Source of the DNA: Morella rubra
Taxonomy: Eukaryota > Streptophyta > Magnoliopsida > Fagales > Myricaceae
Length of the DNA: 64,000 nt
NCBI GenBank assembly: GCA_003952965.2
Contig: CM025856.1
Location: 13,162,386-13,226,385, forward strand
Reading direction: 5' to 3'
The translations under genes and the position numbers were made by a program. The notes under the pieces were generated by a model that was not told where the DNA came from, made no database searches, and was given only the letters and a program-made list of their open reading frames with translations. This document shows, piece after piece, positions 14,119 to 25,118 of the stretch (position 1 is the first letter of the stretch; every line of letters starts with the position of its first letter).

Positions 14119-14680
14119 AATCTCCCCTTCCGACTATGTGGAGGAAATCGCCATCCCGGCGATCGAACAACAATCTTCAATCTTCTGCCTTGGTAGTGCT
14201 TTTGTCAACATATCAGAACCATTATCATCAGTGTGAACTTTCTCAAGTTCCAGTAATTTATCATTCAACACATCTCTGATCCAATGGTATCGAATATCAA
14301 TATGCTTCGATCTTGCATGGAAACTGGAATTCTTAGCAAGATGAATAGCACTCTGACTATCACAAAACAACACATACCTTTCTTGCTTGAAACCAAGTTC
14401 TCTCATGAACTTCTTTGTCCATAGCAACTCTTTAGCAGCTTCTGTTGCTGCAATTAGTTCTGCCTCTGTCGTAGAAAGGGCAATACACTTTTGAAGTCTT
14501 GATTGCCAAGCAACAGCCCCACCTGCAAAAGTAATTAGATAACCCGAAGTAGACTTTCGAGTATCCACATCTCCTGCCATGTCTGCATCTGTGTAGCCAA
14601 CTAGTAATGGTTGTCCAATTCCAAAACCAAGTCTCACACTGGAAGTGCCTCGAAGATACCTCATGATCCACTTAACTGCA
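14119..14680 (-). pseudogene. truncated Copia RNase H fragment
   Basis: Nearly identical to 15936-16498, the RNase H end of the full Copia. Conserved motifs present are TDADMAGD, STTEAELIAA, CDSQSAIHLAKN and RSKHIDIRYHWIRD. It is cut at 14680, where the sequence switches to a different, diverged LTR end. The upstream reverse transcriptase is absent, so it cannot be functional. Confidence 0.85.
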
Positions 14681-14698
14681 AAAACTAAGGGCAAAGTG

Positions 14699-14818
14699 AC
14701 TGCCTCTTTCTTTTGCATTCTTTTTTCCTACCACTTAAAGAATTCCCTTAGGGAAATGAATCCTAATGGGCTTTTATTGATTGGATATGAGGCCTTTTCA
14801 CATGTAGAGAGATAAACC
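14699..14818 (-). repeat. diverged Copia LTR end fragment
   Basis: Carries the landmarks ACTGCCTCTTTCTTTT, ACTTAAAGAATTC, CTTAGGG, CCTAATGGGCTTT and ATAAACC in the same order and spacing as the last 150 bp of the local Copia LTRs, but with many differences. It appears to come from an older relative, joined to the RNase H fragment at 14680. Confidence 0.65.
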
Positions 14819-15295
14819 AGAATCATGGCAGAAACTAATGATTGGCATTCTTCTAGGGAATGGTGAGTAGGGTCTTAAAATCGAATCAACTTTGATTTTA
14901 AATGTGGTAATATCAACAATCCACAAGTTGTATAAGTAAGATTGATTTGATTCATTTCAAGTCATTCATCAGTGGATTGAAATTATATTCAAAATTGAAC
15001 AACACATTTTCAGAGATGCAAAGTCAATAAAATCGGGTATCAGGAGTAGCAATCAAAACCGAAAAGGATCATATTAAAAAACTACGAGATGCAATGAAAC
15101 TAGAGGAGATTACCAAGTTATGCAAGATTGCATATCACAAGAGCAAACGAGACTTGTAAAGAGATTAAATTTCCATAGGCTCATGTTTTTGCTTAAATTG
15201 GAAACCAAAAAGTAAGGAATTTCAGCTCATAAAATCTTGAAGTCCATGAATTAGTTTAATCATAATAAAGGTAACTGGAGCGGTACCCTTCGGCT
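14819..15295. other. spacer between Copia copies, unidentified
   Basis: No gene or known repeat was recognised in these 477 bp, which separate the truncated copy from the complete Copia. Confidence 0.4.
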
Positions 15296-15935
15296 TGTTG
15301 AGAGAAATATCGACAAACAAACAGCGGAATAATTCCTCTCTCTAGATGAAAGCAAATAGAGCGTAATCTCAACAATTATACGTACTGAAGAATAATCAAT
15401 CACACCAAGCAAGAACAACACAAGCAATTTTTACGTGGAAAACTTTCCCGGTGTGAGGAAGAAAAAACCACGGGACCTAGTCCAGTCAAATCTCCACTAT
15501 AAACCAAATAATGGGTACACAAAGTCTTCTCTAGTCACAACTAGAGGCTACAACTCAGATCTTCAAGATGATATCAATCTTGGCAAATACTACGGAAAAA
15601 CAACGTAGAGAAAATACCAACAATCCGCGGTTACTGTTCACGTGTACGAACAACTGTTACCGAGCTCAAAATCTGATCTTCACCGTTCAGATGATAGCCC
15701 TTGTGTCGTGAACGTCTCCTCCAAATTTCAGCTCGATCGGACCACAGACGAAGCGGGATCTAGCCTTTGATGAAACCTGGGCGTGAAAGAGAAAAACTTC
15801 TTTTCTTTCTCTTTTTTTAATCCGTACAACTTAAAGAATTCTCCTTAGGGTTATAAGTTAAAACCCTAATGGGCTTTGGGCCTTATTAAAAGACCCCATT
15901 GGGCTTTCCTTCACATAGAAGGAATAAACCCAACA
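15296..15935 (-). repeat. 3' LTR of Tnt1-like Copia (LTR-B)
   Basis: 640 bp, TGTTGAG to CCCAACA. Followed inward by the AATCTCCCCC complement of the polypurine tract. Compared with the 5' LTR it has a short deletion at the CTGCCTCTTTC tract and a handful of substitutions. Confidence 0.93.
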
Positions 15936-15951
15936 AATCTCCCCCTTCCGA

Positions 15952-18084
15952 TTATGTGGAGGAAATCGCCATCCCGGCGATCGAACAACAATCTTCAATC
16001 TTCTGCCTTGGTAGTGCTTTTGTCAACATATCAGAACCATTATCATCAGTGTGAACTTTCTCAAGTTCCAGTAATTTATCATTCAACACATCTCTGATCC
16101 AATGGTATCGAATATCAATATGCTTCGATCTTGCATGGAAACTGGAATTCTTAGCAAGATGAATAGCACTCTGACTATCACAAAACAACACATACCTTTC
16201 TTGCTTGAAACCAAGTTCTCTCATGAACTTCTTTGTCCATAGCAACTCTTTAGCAGCTTCTGTTGCTGCAATTAGTTCTGCCTCTGTCGTAGAAAGGGCA
16301 ATACACTTTTGAAGTCTTGATTGCCAAGCAACAGCCCCACCTGCAAAAGTAATTAGATAACCCGAAGTAGACTTTCGAGTATCCACATCTCCTGCCATGT
16401 CTGCATCTGTGTAGCCAACTAGTAATGGTTGTCCAATTCCAAAACCAAGTCTCACACTGGAAGTGCCTCGAAGATACCTCATGATCCACTTAACTGCATT
16501 CCAATGCTCCCTTCCTGGATTTGACATGAATCGGCTAACTACACCCACTGCATGGGCTATATCTGGTCTTGTGCAAACCATTGCATACATCAAACTTCCT
16601 ACTGCTGAGGCGTAAGGAACTCTTGCCATGTCTTCCTTTTCTTCATCTGTAGAAGGACATTGCTCGGTGCTCAATCTGAAGTGGGTAGCAATAGGAGAAC
16701 TAACCACTTTAGCATTGTCCATATTAAACCTCTGAAGCACTTTCTCAATGTACTCCTCTTGTGACAAATACAACTTCTTAGCATTCCTGTCACGACTGAT
16801 TCTTATGCCAAGAATTTTCTTCGCTGGTCCCAAGTCTTTCATGGCAAAGGACTTATCCAACTGCTTCTTCAGTTTGTCAATCCTTAAAGCATTCCTGCCA
16901 ACAATCAACATGTCATCCACATAAAGCAGTAAAATGATAAAATCATCATCAGCGAATTTTTGAACAAATACACAGTGATCAGAAGTTGTCTTCTTGTAGC
17001 CTTGCTCTACCATAACAGACTCAAACTTCTTATACCACTGTCTCGGTGCTTGCTTCAGCCCATATAGACTTTTCTTCAGCTTGCACACGTAATCCTCTTT
17101 ACCTTTTACTCTGAAACCCTCTGGTTGCTCCATATAAATCTCTTCCTCCAAATCACCATGAAGGAAGGCAGTTTTCACATCCATCTGCTCAACTTCTAAG
17201 TCAAGAGTAGCTGTTAGGCCAAGAACAGTACGAATTGATGACATCTTTACAACTGGAGAGAAGATCTCATCAAAGTCAATACCTCTTCTCTGATCGAAAC
17301 CTTTGACAACCAATCTAGCCTTGTACCGTGGCCGTGAAGTGAACTCACTTTGCTTCACCTTGTAAATCCACTTGTTCTTCAAAGCTCTTTTACCTTTAGG
17401 TAGTTTCACCAACTCAAAGGTGTGGTTATCGTATAGTGACTGCATCTCTTCTTGCATGGCCTCAACCCAGTCTGTCTTATGTTCATCTTCCATAACTTCT
17501 GCAAAACACTCGGGCTCTCCCCCGTCAGTCAATAACACATACTGTTCTGCAGAATATCTAGTGGAAGGATGTCGGTCTCTGGTAGACCTCCTGGATGGAA
17601 CCTCTGGTGGAATCTCTGGCACTGTTAACTGCTCATCAGTCTGAACATCTGCTTGAACTTGTAAGGGAACACCCACCTCACTTGTACCATGGTGGTTATG
17701 CTGAATATCATTATCAACCTGAGTTGGCAAATTCTTCAATGGAACTATATCCATGTCAATCAAAATATCATCATTCTGAGACATAGATTTCTCTGCTTTC
17801 TGAATATCCTGAATTGTCTGTTCTTCTACGAACACGGCATCTCTGCTTCTCAAAACTTTCTTCTCAACTGGATCATAAAATCTGTATCCAAACTCATCTT
17901 GACCGTACCCAAGGAATATGCACTGTCGTGTCTTCACATCAAGTTTGGACCTTTCATCTTTGGGAATATGCACAAATGCTAGACACCCAAATACACGTAA
18001 ATGATCGTAGGAAACATCTTTACCTGTCCAAACTCGGTCTGGTACATCAAACTGTAGAGGAACACAAGGTGTAAGATTCAACAC
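15952..18084 (-). CDS. Copia pol: integrase C-term, RT and RNase H (710 codons open)
   Basis: Uninterrupted 710-codon frame from the integrase C-terminal region (GYGQDEFGYRFYDP) through reverse transcriptase to RNase H. RT shows the palm strand before the first aspartate (QMDVKTAFLHGDL), [17 protein letters not shown] and the YVDDMLIVG catalytic box. RNase H shows TDADMAGD, STTEAEL and DSQSAI. RT copies element RNA to cDNA; RNase H degrades the RNA strand. As read it lacks its own start, being the 3' part of a polyprotein whose upstream part lies in other frames. The conserved boxes look intact, so this half is well preserved. Confidence 0.93.
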   Translation of the reverse strand: MLNLTPCVPLQFDVPDRVWTGKDVSYDHLRVFGCLAFVHIPKDERSKLDVKTRQCIFLGYGQDEFGYRFYDPVEKKVLRSRDAVFVEEQTIQDIQKAEKSMSQNDDILIDMDIVPLKNLPTQVDNDIQHNHHGTSEVGVPLQVQADVQTDEQLTVPEIPPEVPSRRSTRDRHPSTRYSAEQYVLLTDGGEPECFAEVMEDEHKTDWVEAMQEEMQSLYDNHTFELVKLPKGKRALKNKWIYKVKQSEFTSRPRYKARLVVKGFDQRRGIDFDEIFSPVVKMSSIRTVLGLTATLDLEVEQMDVKTAFLHGDLEEEIYMEQPEGFRVKGKEDYVCKLKKSLYGLKQAPRQWYKKFESVMVEQGYKKTTSDHCVFVQKFADDDFIILLLYVDDMLIVGRNALRIDKLKKQLDKSFAMKDLGPAKKILGIRISRDRNAKKLYLSQEEYIEKVLQRFNMDNAKVVSSPIATHFRLSTEQCPSTDEEKEDMARVPYASAVGSLMYAMVCTRPDIAHAVGVVSRFMSNPGREHWNAVKWIMRYLRGTSSVRLGFGIGQPLLVGYTDADMAGDVDTRKSTSGYLITFAGGAVAWQSRLQKCIALSTTEAELIAATEAAKELLWTKKFMRELGFKQERYVLFCDSQSAIHLAKNSSFHARSKHIDIRYHWIRDVLNDKLLELEKVHTDDNGSDMLTKALPRQKIEDCCSIAGMAISST

Positions 18085-18597
18085 ATGAACAACTGTGCTA
18101 ACGCCTCACCCCAAAAGGATCTTGACAAATTTGCTTGTGAAAGCAAACATCTCACTCTTTCAACCAAAGTTCTGTTTATCCTTTCAGCTATGCCATTCAA
18201 CTGAGGAGTTTTCGGAGTAGTCTTTTGATGCCGAATTCCCTGTTGTCTGCAATACTCATCAAAAGGACCAGAATACTCTCCCCCGTTATCTGTACGGATG
18301 CACTTCAGCTTTTTTCCCAGTCTGTCTCTCAACTAGGGCTTGAAATTGTTTGAACACAGCTAACACTTGATCTTTTGTCTTCAAGAAATATACCCATAAT
18401 TTTCTTGAATGATCATCTATGAAGGTTACAAAATAGCTCGAGTCACCAAGTGTTTTCGTCTTCATAGGGCCACATACATCTGAATGCACCAAATCCAGTA
18501 TCTTTGTCTTTCTCAAATGAGAGGAATTCTTGAAGGAGACTCTGTTCTGCTTCCCTGACAAACAATGACTGCACCTTTTCAGATGTGTACTTTTCAA
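18078..18597 (-). pseudogene. Copia integrase core, split by a frame change
   Basis: Two overlapping frames (18286-18597 and 18078-18332) carry the catalytic integrase core. The first has the zinc-finger cysteines CSHCLSGK and the first acidic region LVHSDVCGPM, with FIDDHSRKLWVYFLK after it. The second has RTDNGGEYSGPFDEYC and the PQLNGIAERINRTL helix. The frame changes once near 18310 and again at both ends. Single-base indels, real or from sequencing, best explain this, because residues on both sides are conserved. Confidence 0.88.
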
Positions 18598-19942
18598 CCC
18601 AGATAGTAGACTTTTCTTCCCAGTACGGCTAATCCTTTCTCACTCATGTGAGCAAGCCTCTTGTGCCATAGTTCTACTGTACCACCTACTTCCATCGCAT
18701 TAACAAGGTCGTTGAAGATCTTTGCCTGCATAATGTACAATGCAGAGAGCTTCTTACCTCGAGCCACAACCATAGCACCCTTAGTAAGCTTCCACTGGCC
18801 ATCATTGAAAGTGCTGCAATACCCATCATCATCAAGTTGACCTGCAGAAATCAAGTTCAAACGAATGTCAGGAATATGTTTCACATTTCTGAGAACCAAT
18901 CTCGTGCCATTATTCGTCTCCAGATACACATCTCCAATGCCAATGACTTTAACCAAGCCATCATTGCCCATCTTTACAGTTCCATAATCACCAGATCTAT
19001 AGGATGTAAAGAAATCTTTTTTAGATGTAGCATGAATGGAGGCACCACTATCAATCACCCAACTGGTCTCATGGCATGCAACATTTATCATCTCATCTTC
19101 ATAAATAATGAGGAAGTCTGCAGGAGTGGTGGTAGCAACTCTATCATCACCATCTTTGTCAGTCTCGTTCTTCATTTCATTTCCTTTCTCATTCTTGTAC
19201 TCTTTTTTCAATTGCCTGCAATATTTTCTGATGTGTCCCTTTTTCCCGCAATGATAGCACTCGACATTAGAGAACCTGTTGGACTTGCTTCTGCCTTTAT
19301 CTCTGTTCTTCGGACCTCTGCTCTTGCTTCTCCCCCTCTTTTCTGTAACCAAGACTTCTGATTGTGAAGAGGATCCCTGTGATTTTCTTCTCATCTCTTC
19401 GTTTAACAGACAACTCTTGGTCATATCCATTGTAATTACACCATCTGGAGCAGAGTTGGACAAAGAAGTTCTGAGTGTCTCCCACGAGTCCGGTAATGAA
19501 CCAAGCAACCATAACCCCTGTATCTCATCATCAAACTTAATACCCATTCCAGCTAACTGATTAATAATTCCTTGGAATGTATTCAAGTGATCAGATAAGG
19601 GAGTCCCATCCTGGTATCTCAAAGCCATCATCTGCTTAATTAGAAACATCTTATTATTTCCAGTTTTTCTAGCATATAACTGTTCAAGCTTACTCCATAA
19701 GTACGTGCATGTGTCTCCCCACTAATATGGTTCAAAACATTGTCATCTACCCACTGCCTGATATACCCACACACCTGTCGATGTAACAAAGTCCATTCTG
19801 CATCGGACTTGTTAGCCGGTTTTTCAGTAGCAAACACCGGTAGATAATAATCTTTTACATAAAGAAGATCTTCCATTTTTCCCTTCCATATGTGATAATT
19901 TGAACCATTTAGGTTAACCATTCTACTCACATTTGCTTCCAT
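18594..19942 (-). pseudogene. Copia gag and protease, one frame change
   Basis: The N-terminal 100 codons (19640-19942, ATG at 19942) give the gag start. A 351-codon frame (18594-19649) continues gag with a zinc knuckle (CYHCGKKGHIRKYC), then the aspartic protease active site (WVIDSGASIHAT) and the pre-integrase HH motif (LWHKRLAHMSEKGL). The frames overlap near 19645, so a single indel separates them. Gag packages element RNA; the protease cuts the polyprotein. The protease D-S-G triad is present. Confidence 0.9.
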
Positions 19943-19977
19943 AACTCAAATTGTCAACCAAACAACTTGGCAACCTA

Positions 19978-19989
19978 GCTCTGATACCA
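19978..19989 (-). other. primer-binding site, initiator tRNA-Met
   Basis: The minus strand reads TGGTATCAGAGC just inside the 5' LTR, the standard initiator tRNA-Met site of plant Copia elements. Confidence 0.93.
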
Positions 19990-19992
19990 CTT

Positions 19993-20644
19993 TGTTGAGA
20001 GAAATATCGACAAACAAACAGCGGAATAAATCTTCTCTCTAGATGAAAGCAAATAGAGCGTAATCTCAACAATTATACGTACTAAAAAATAATCAATCAC
20101 ACCAAGCAAGAACAACACAAGCAATTTTTACGTGGAAAACTTCCCCGGTGTGAGGAAGAAAAAACCACGGGACCTAGTCCAGTCAAATCTCCACTATAAA
20201 CCAAATAATGGGTACACAAAGTCTTCTCTAGTCACAACTAGAGGCTACAACTCAGATCTTCAAGATGATATCAATCTTGGCAAATACTACGGAAAAACAA
20301 CGTAGAGAAAATACCAACAATCCGCGGTTACTGTTCACGTGTACGAACAACTGTTACCGAGCTCAAAATCTGATCTTCACCGTTCAGATGATAGCCCCTT
20401 GTGTCGTGAACGTCTCCTCCAAATTTCAGCTCGATCGGACCACAGACGAAGCGGGATCTAGCCTTTGATGAAACCTGGGCGTGAAAGAGAAAAACTGCCT
20501 CTTTCTTTTCTTTCTCTTCTTTTAATCCGTACGACTTAAAGAATTCTCCTTAGGGTTATGAGTTAAAACCCTAATGGGCTTTGGGCCTTAAAGATTAAAG
20601 ACCCCAATTGGGCTTTCCTCCACATAGAAAGAATAAACCCAACA
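19993..20644 (-). repeat. 5' LTR of Tnt1-like Copia (LTR-C)
   Basis: 652 bp, TGTTGAG to CCCAACA, adjoining the primer-binding site. At some variable sites (AATCTTC, AGCCCCTTG) it matches LTR-A at 13471 rather than its own partner. Confidence 0.93.
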
Positions 20645-23076
20645 TTTTTTTTTCTCTCTCTCTATATATATTCATTCATTGGATCTCAAACTCAAGGGCC
20701 TCACCCAAACTCACCTTTCCATTTTTGTAGTTATGAACAATTGAGAGTTGGAGCCTTAGAAACAGAGATTGTGACTTCATTTCACCAAACATAAAGGTGA
20801 AAGTTAAACAAGACTTTTGATACATATAGGTAAAAAAAAGTCCAGGGTAAATTGGAGCACCAAGTCTGCATTTTGAAAAGGACAACAATGACTGCAAGGC
20901 CATTTCAACAACTGTGACATTTTATTAAAACCGGACATACCTGCCCAAATCGTTAAATTGACCATATCTGCCACATGTGGATGGCAACAAAAAGTGCGGC
21001 TTTTGGTCCTTCGATGTCTACCCCGACTGAAGAAACTCTGCCTTTTTCCCCCAATCCCACCTGGATACTGATCAGTTAAGTAAAACTTGAAGGGAAAGAA
21101 ACTCTCATGTCACTTTTGTTTATGGTCAAAAGGTCGCCGGCCCCGACAACAGATGATGCATGTTACTTTCAGCGTGAACTTCGAGTTGGTCGTTGAATTT
21201 GCTGCTCATCATATCAGTTCTCAAGTTCCCACACACGAAGGTCCTTCAGGAGTCCTGTAGGAACTCAGTTTTTAGGAAGCATATTGATGAGCAACGTAGA
21301 GCCCAAGTTTTAGCAAAGCCAGTGGGTTTGGTGGCCGCTATCATTATCCCTTATCTTGTTTTATTTCACGCCCCCTTTTTTTCATGACGCCCAGATACTT
21401 GACACCACCACCAGATACAATTTTGACATCAAAATGCATACCTGGTCGAGGAAGCTGGGCGATGCTGGACACCATATAATAAGGAGATATTTATGATAAC
21501 TTTAATTAGATGACTTTCCTTTTTGAAAGGATTCTTGGTGGATTCAACTAAACGTCCAGAATTTATCCGATTCTTTGCTGATCCCCACGTGGAAGTTGAC
21601 AAAGCATGTGCTTGAATGCACGCTGAGGCTTTGCAAGATTGAAGCCGGGCAAATGAAGCAAAGCTGGAATGCTGGATACAGATGAACAGAATTTGGAACC
21701 AACGTCAAATGAAGCGCGCGCACACACAACGGGGCGGGTACAGAGTTTCAGCGTTTCATGAATTAGTTAAGAGATTTGTTTAAGAGAATCCAAGGCAAAT
21801 TAGGTTGTGTTTTGGTGATAAACAATATTAAATTGAGGCTTTTGATCATGGCCATCTAAAGTTTCTTAATTGGACTGTGGATGATCCCGATCGTCCTGTA
21901 CTGTCAGCCATTGAATGCAGCAATTGCTGTCTGATACGTAACGTATTAAGAATGTGCGCGCAGTTCAGAGATTTTATGCAAAAACTACTACACCTTAACG
22001 GCTAAACTGATATATATCCTAATCAACCGCTAATCACGGCAGCCAATACAGGCTTGGAAGCGTAATTACACAGACTTTAATTAACTTTTTTATTTGCTGG
22101 TAAAACTCCCCCATATCTAGAACACATCATACCCAATTAGTACAAATGCTTTACAATTTACGGGCGTGCAGCATGGCAGCTAATTAATTATAAGTATCCA
22201 TTGATCCATTGATCCTTTGGTTTTTTTTTTTTTTTTTTTTTTTTCTTTTAGGGTCCAAAAGATTATAAGGAGAAAAAATCACTTTTTCCCCAAAAATTAT
22301 TAATGACCGTACTTGTGCTTATACAGAATACATATATATATTACCCGACCGATTGCATGTAATTTATTTCATTTTTTTGTTCTCAGTAATTGGGTTTGCC
22401 TCTTCTAATAACTGAATAGACTTCGTTATTGGTCAAGGTCGGTATTCCTTAACCTAGATGGTATTGACTGGCGATCTAATTATGTTCTAGACTAATTTAA
22501 TGGTGCGTGTGGCATACTATATATATAATACTAAATTAATTTTTTTCTAAGAATAATATTAAATTAATTAAACGCGTGCGAACTGATCTTCTTCCTTCTA
22601 ATACACAACGAAAGATTGTTCCTTTGAAAAGCTGCACAGTATCTCTATAAGAATACCTTCCCTTTTCCGTGCCTTCCTGCGCTTACAACGAGAGAAAAAG
22701 CTAGAAACACCTTTTCTTCTGCATTGATGTGACTTGAAAATTGTGGAATGTGGGTCTATGTGTATGCTTTATGTGCATGCGTGTATATGAGAAAGAGATC
22801 AGAGAGTGCAAATTCCGACATCAGTACTAAATACATAATAACATTATTCCTCAGAACCCCTCGAAAAATGAAGGAGGACTACAACAGATGTAATTCCTAG
22901 GACACGCGCAGAGGTACCGTACAAAGAAACCTGTTTTGCCACAATGTCCTGTTGCATTTTCCCCTTCAACATGGTTTTCCCTTGTACATAATTTAACACA
23001 AAATTAAAGAAGCAAAAGAACACAACACCCGGCTTCATACTTCCGAAAAAACAGACCAAATTAATGCGTGCGCGTC
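20645..23076. other. intergenic, no gene recognised
   Basis: Starts with a T/CT-rich tract next to the Copia LTR. It holds a 24-T run at 22221-22244 and several short TA runs. No open frame with a recognisable domain. The part just before 23077 would be the 3' flank of the small gene on the minus strand. Confidence 0.45.
22221..22244. repeat. poly-T run
   Basis: 24 consecutive T, then CTTTTA. Could be the reversed poly-A tail of a retroposed sequence, but no body was recognised. Confidence 0.8.
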
Positions 23077-23508
23077 TCAAACTTTTTCATCCGCAACGTC
23101 TACAGTAGCAGCGCAAGCCAAAAACCTATGGAAGATCCTAAACAAGGCGGCGCACGACAATTCCTTCACTTTCCTCCAAACCAAACACTTCCTCTTGATC
23201 CCCCGAGTCCTCTTCTTTCCAGTTGCTGGGGCCACCTTCTCTTTGACCCTCCCGAAACATTTCTGGGTCTTCTCTGGCACGCTCTCTTCCCTGGAGAACT
23301 GGTAGCTTCGCAAGAACATCTGCCTGCATGAGATGCTGTCCACCACCTTGGGGTGGCCATGCGCGCCCCGGCGCCCGTTAGAGCTGAAAGACCTCACGAA
23401 CTCTGCGTCGGACTCGGGCCACTTGTAGAGGTTCACGTAGGTGGCACGGACCGGAACGCGCGGGTCACGTGCATCGTTCACACAGTTTGATATGCAGACT
23501 GAACTCAT
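23077..23508 (-). CDS. small plant-specific basic protein, uncharacterised
   Basis: Single-exon frame of 143 codons, markedly more GC-rich than its surroundings, as real plant exons are. Visible features: an N-terminal VNLYKWPESDAEFVR block, a central SCRQMFLRSYQFSREE block followed by EKTQKCFGRVKEK, a lysine/arginine-rich stretch (about residues 95-112) and a hydrophobic Cys-containing C-terminus (ELSCAALFRIFHRFLACA). Conserved-looking blocks with W, P, C and aromatic residues suggest a constrained protein, but I do not recognise a named domain and assign no function. The ATG at 23508 is the first in frame. A TATA-like TTTATATCCC lies about 50 bp upstream. The basic middle could be a nuclear-localisation signal; this is inference. 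Confidence 0.75.
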   Translation of the reverse strand: MSSVCISNCVNDARDPRVPVRATYVNLYKWPESDAEFVRSFSSNGRRGAHGHPKVVDSISCRQMFLRSYQFSREESVPEKTQKCFGRVKEKVAPATGKKRTRGIKRKCLVWRKVKELSCAALFRIFHRFLACAATVDVADEKV

Positions 23509-24574
23509 TCTCTCGGTTCTTCCGATGAATGAGATCCCACTAGTTGTGCGTATTGGGATATAAATTGGAACAAGGCTTAGATTGCAAGAAAAGGTACATG
23601 GACTAGTGGGGAAAAGGAGAGAGACAGAGAGGTTAATTGGGGTATAGTCCTAGTGGTATTTCATCAATGATTAAATGTGTGATATTTATAATGATTTGGA
23701 ATAATTAGCAATGACTGTGTCTTAGGAGGTGTGCGCTGTTAGGCAAGAATTAGATGTAACTATTCATCCACGAGAGAGAGAGGAGAGAGAGAGAGAAGAT
23801 AATTAACTAATTAGACAAGTACTACATATATAAAGTCCAACAAAATTAACCAAAAAATTAAAAAGAAAAGAAGGGTACGTTATATTGAAAAAAAATAAGG
23901 CCATATTTATATATATATATATATATTAATTCAAGCAGCTATGATTAGCAAGCAATGGGGTAAATAATTGAGCAAGTTGATTTTAACGGTGACAATTCCT
24001 AATTATTTATTTATTTATTTAATATATATCTCTTAATCAAATGAAAAACGGAAAATAAAATTTATGGCCACACGCACTCAACTCTTCACCGTCCTTTGAA
24101 TTGTATATCTCAGAGTGCTGACAGTGACTAGGATCGATGCCACTAAAAATTACAGTGACCACTAAAAGAAAAATACTCAAACTATTTGTCCACTTTTTTT
24201 TTAGTTATCTTTTTATCTTTTTGACGATTCAAGAGCCTTATGTCATTAAACTATATACTTTAGCTTCAACAAAATGACGTGTCATTAAAAATGCAAAAGT
24301 GTGATTATTTATATTTAATCTATGAGCTTTATATATATATATATCACTTTCGCTAGCTATAGTAATAGGAGCAACGTATAATTGTCCACACAATGAACTA
24401 TATATTTCTTAGAAAGGACTGAATATGTATATGTATATTAGTGTTCATGATCAATTGAACTCCTAAAAAAAAAAAAAAAAATTTAGGGAAATAACAATTT
24501 ATATAGATAATATTTTTTTTTGCTTTTATCTTTTTTTTTTTGCCGCCTTACTTTGTTTGCGTGGTTGTTTTTAG
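23509..24574. other. upstream region of the small gene, with microsatellites
   Basis: AT-rich 5' flank of the 23077-23508 gene. It includes a GA-rich run (23772-23798) and TA runs (about 23909-23928 and 24331-24344). No other gene seen. Confidence 0.45.
23772..23798. repeat. GA microsatellite
   Basis: Nearly pure GA run with one GG interruption, about 260 bp upstream of the small minus-strand gene. Confidence 0.85.
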
Positions 24575-25109
24575 GGTAAATTATAATTTATTCCTTCAAA
24601 TTACACTCGATTTCAAATACTTTCCACAAACTTTAAGTTATTGCAACCCACCCCTCTCAAATATACTTCTAGTTGCGATTTTATCCTCAACTGCTTGAGC
24701 CATTATGTCAAATTGTTTTTGTTCACGTGCAACGAAACAATACCTTCTTCTTATGTGAAAAAATAAATTTGCCCACATCGATTCTAAATGAGTAATCTTT
24801 TTTACTTTAATAAAGAAAAAAAATCAGTTAACTGCACATTATTTCTTGGGTCTATAGATTGTGAGAATCACCTTCTTATAAGGTTGAGAATGGCTTAAAC
24901 GAGGATAAATTTATTTTTTCACATAAGGAGAAGGTCATGTGTTTGTCATATGGAACGGAAACCATTTGACATAATAGGAGCTCTAGTGATTGGGGGATGA
25001 AACTCGCAATGAGAAGCATAGTTTGAGAAGTGAGTTGTAACGAGTTAAAATTTGTAGAGCTATTTGAGAATCGGATAGTAATTTGAGGGAGAAAACTATA
25101 ATTTTTCCT
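24575..25109. mobile_element. long-arm fold-back element, copy 1
   Basis: The left arm starts GGTAAATTATAATTTATTCC and the inverted right end matches it (AGGAAAAATTATAGTTTTC). The arms continue to match inward through CTCAAATTAC, the AACTTTAA.TTATTGCAAC block and beyond, so most of the 535 bp is one imperfect palindrome. The flanking 9-mers TGTTTTTAG (24566-24574) and TATTTTTAG (25110-25118) agree at 8 of 9 positions, fitting a 9-bp target duplication of Mutator type. No coding sequence, so non-autonomous. Confidence 0.75.
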
Positions 25110-25118
25110 TATTTTTAG

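Larger units (their letters stand above)
15296..20644 (-). mobile_element. Tnt1-like Ty1/Copia retrotransposon
   Basis: Complete structure on the minus strand: 5' LTR 19993-20644, primer-binding site 19978-19989, gag and pol, polypurine tract next to 15936, and 3' LTR 15296-15935. Domain order gag, protease, integrase, RT, RNase H is diagnostic of Copia. The gag start ([20 protein letters not shown]) and pol resemble the Tnt1-94/Tork lineage. The LTRs are nearly identical, so insertion looks recent. The coding region is split by several frame changes. The flanking 5-mers (CGGCT on the left, TTTTT on the right) do not match, so no target duplication is seen. Confidence 0.93.

Noticed and set aside
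18837-19361. 174-codon plus-strand open frame
   Set aside because: Antisense shadow of the Copia gag/protease frame, which has clear zinc-knuckle and protease motifs.
20645-20690. Target-site duplication for the Tnt1-like Copia
   Set aside because: The 5 bases after the 5' LTR (TTTTT) do not match those before the 3' LTR (CGGCT) or before the extra LTR (GGGCT).
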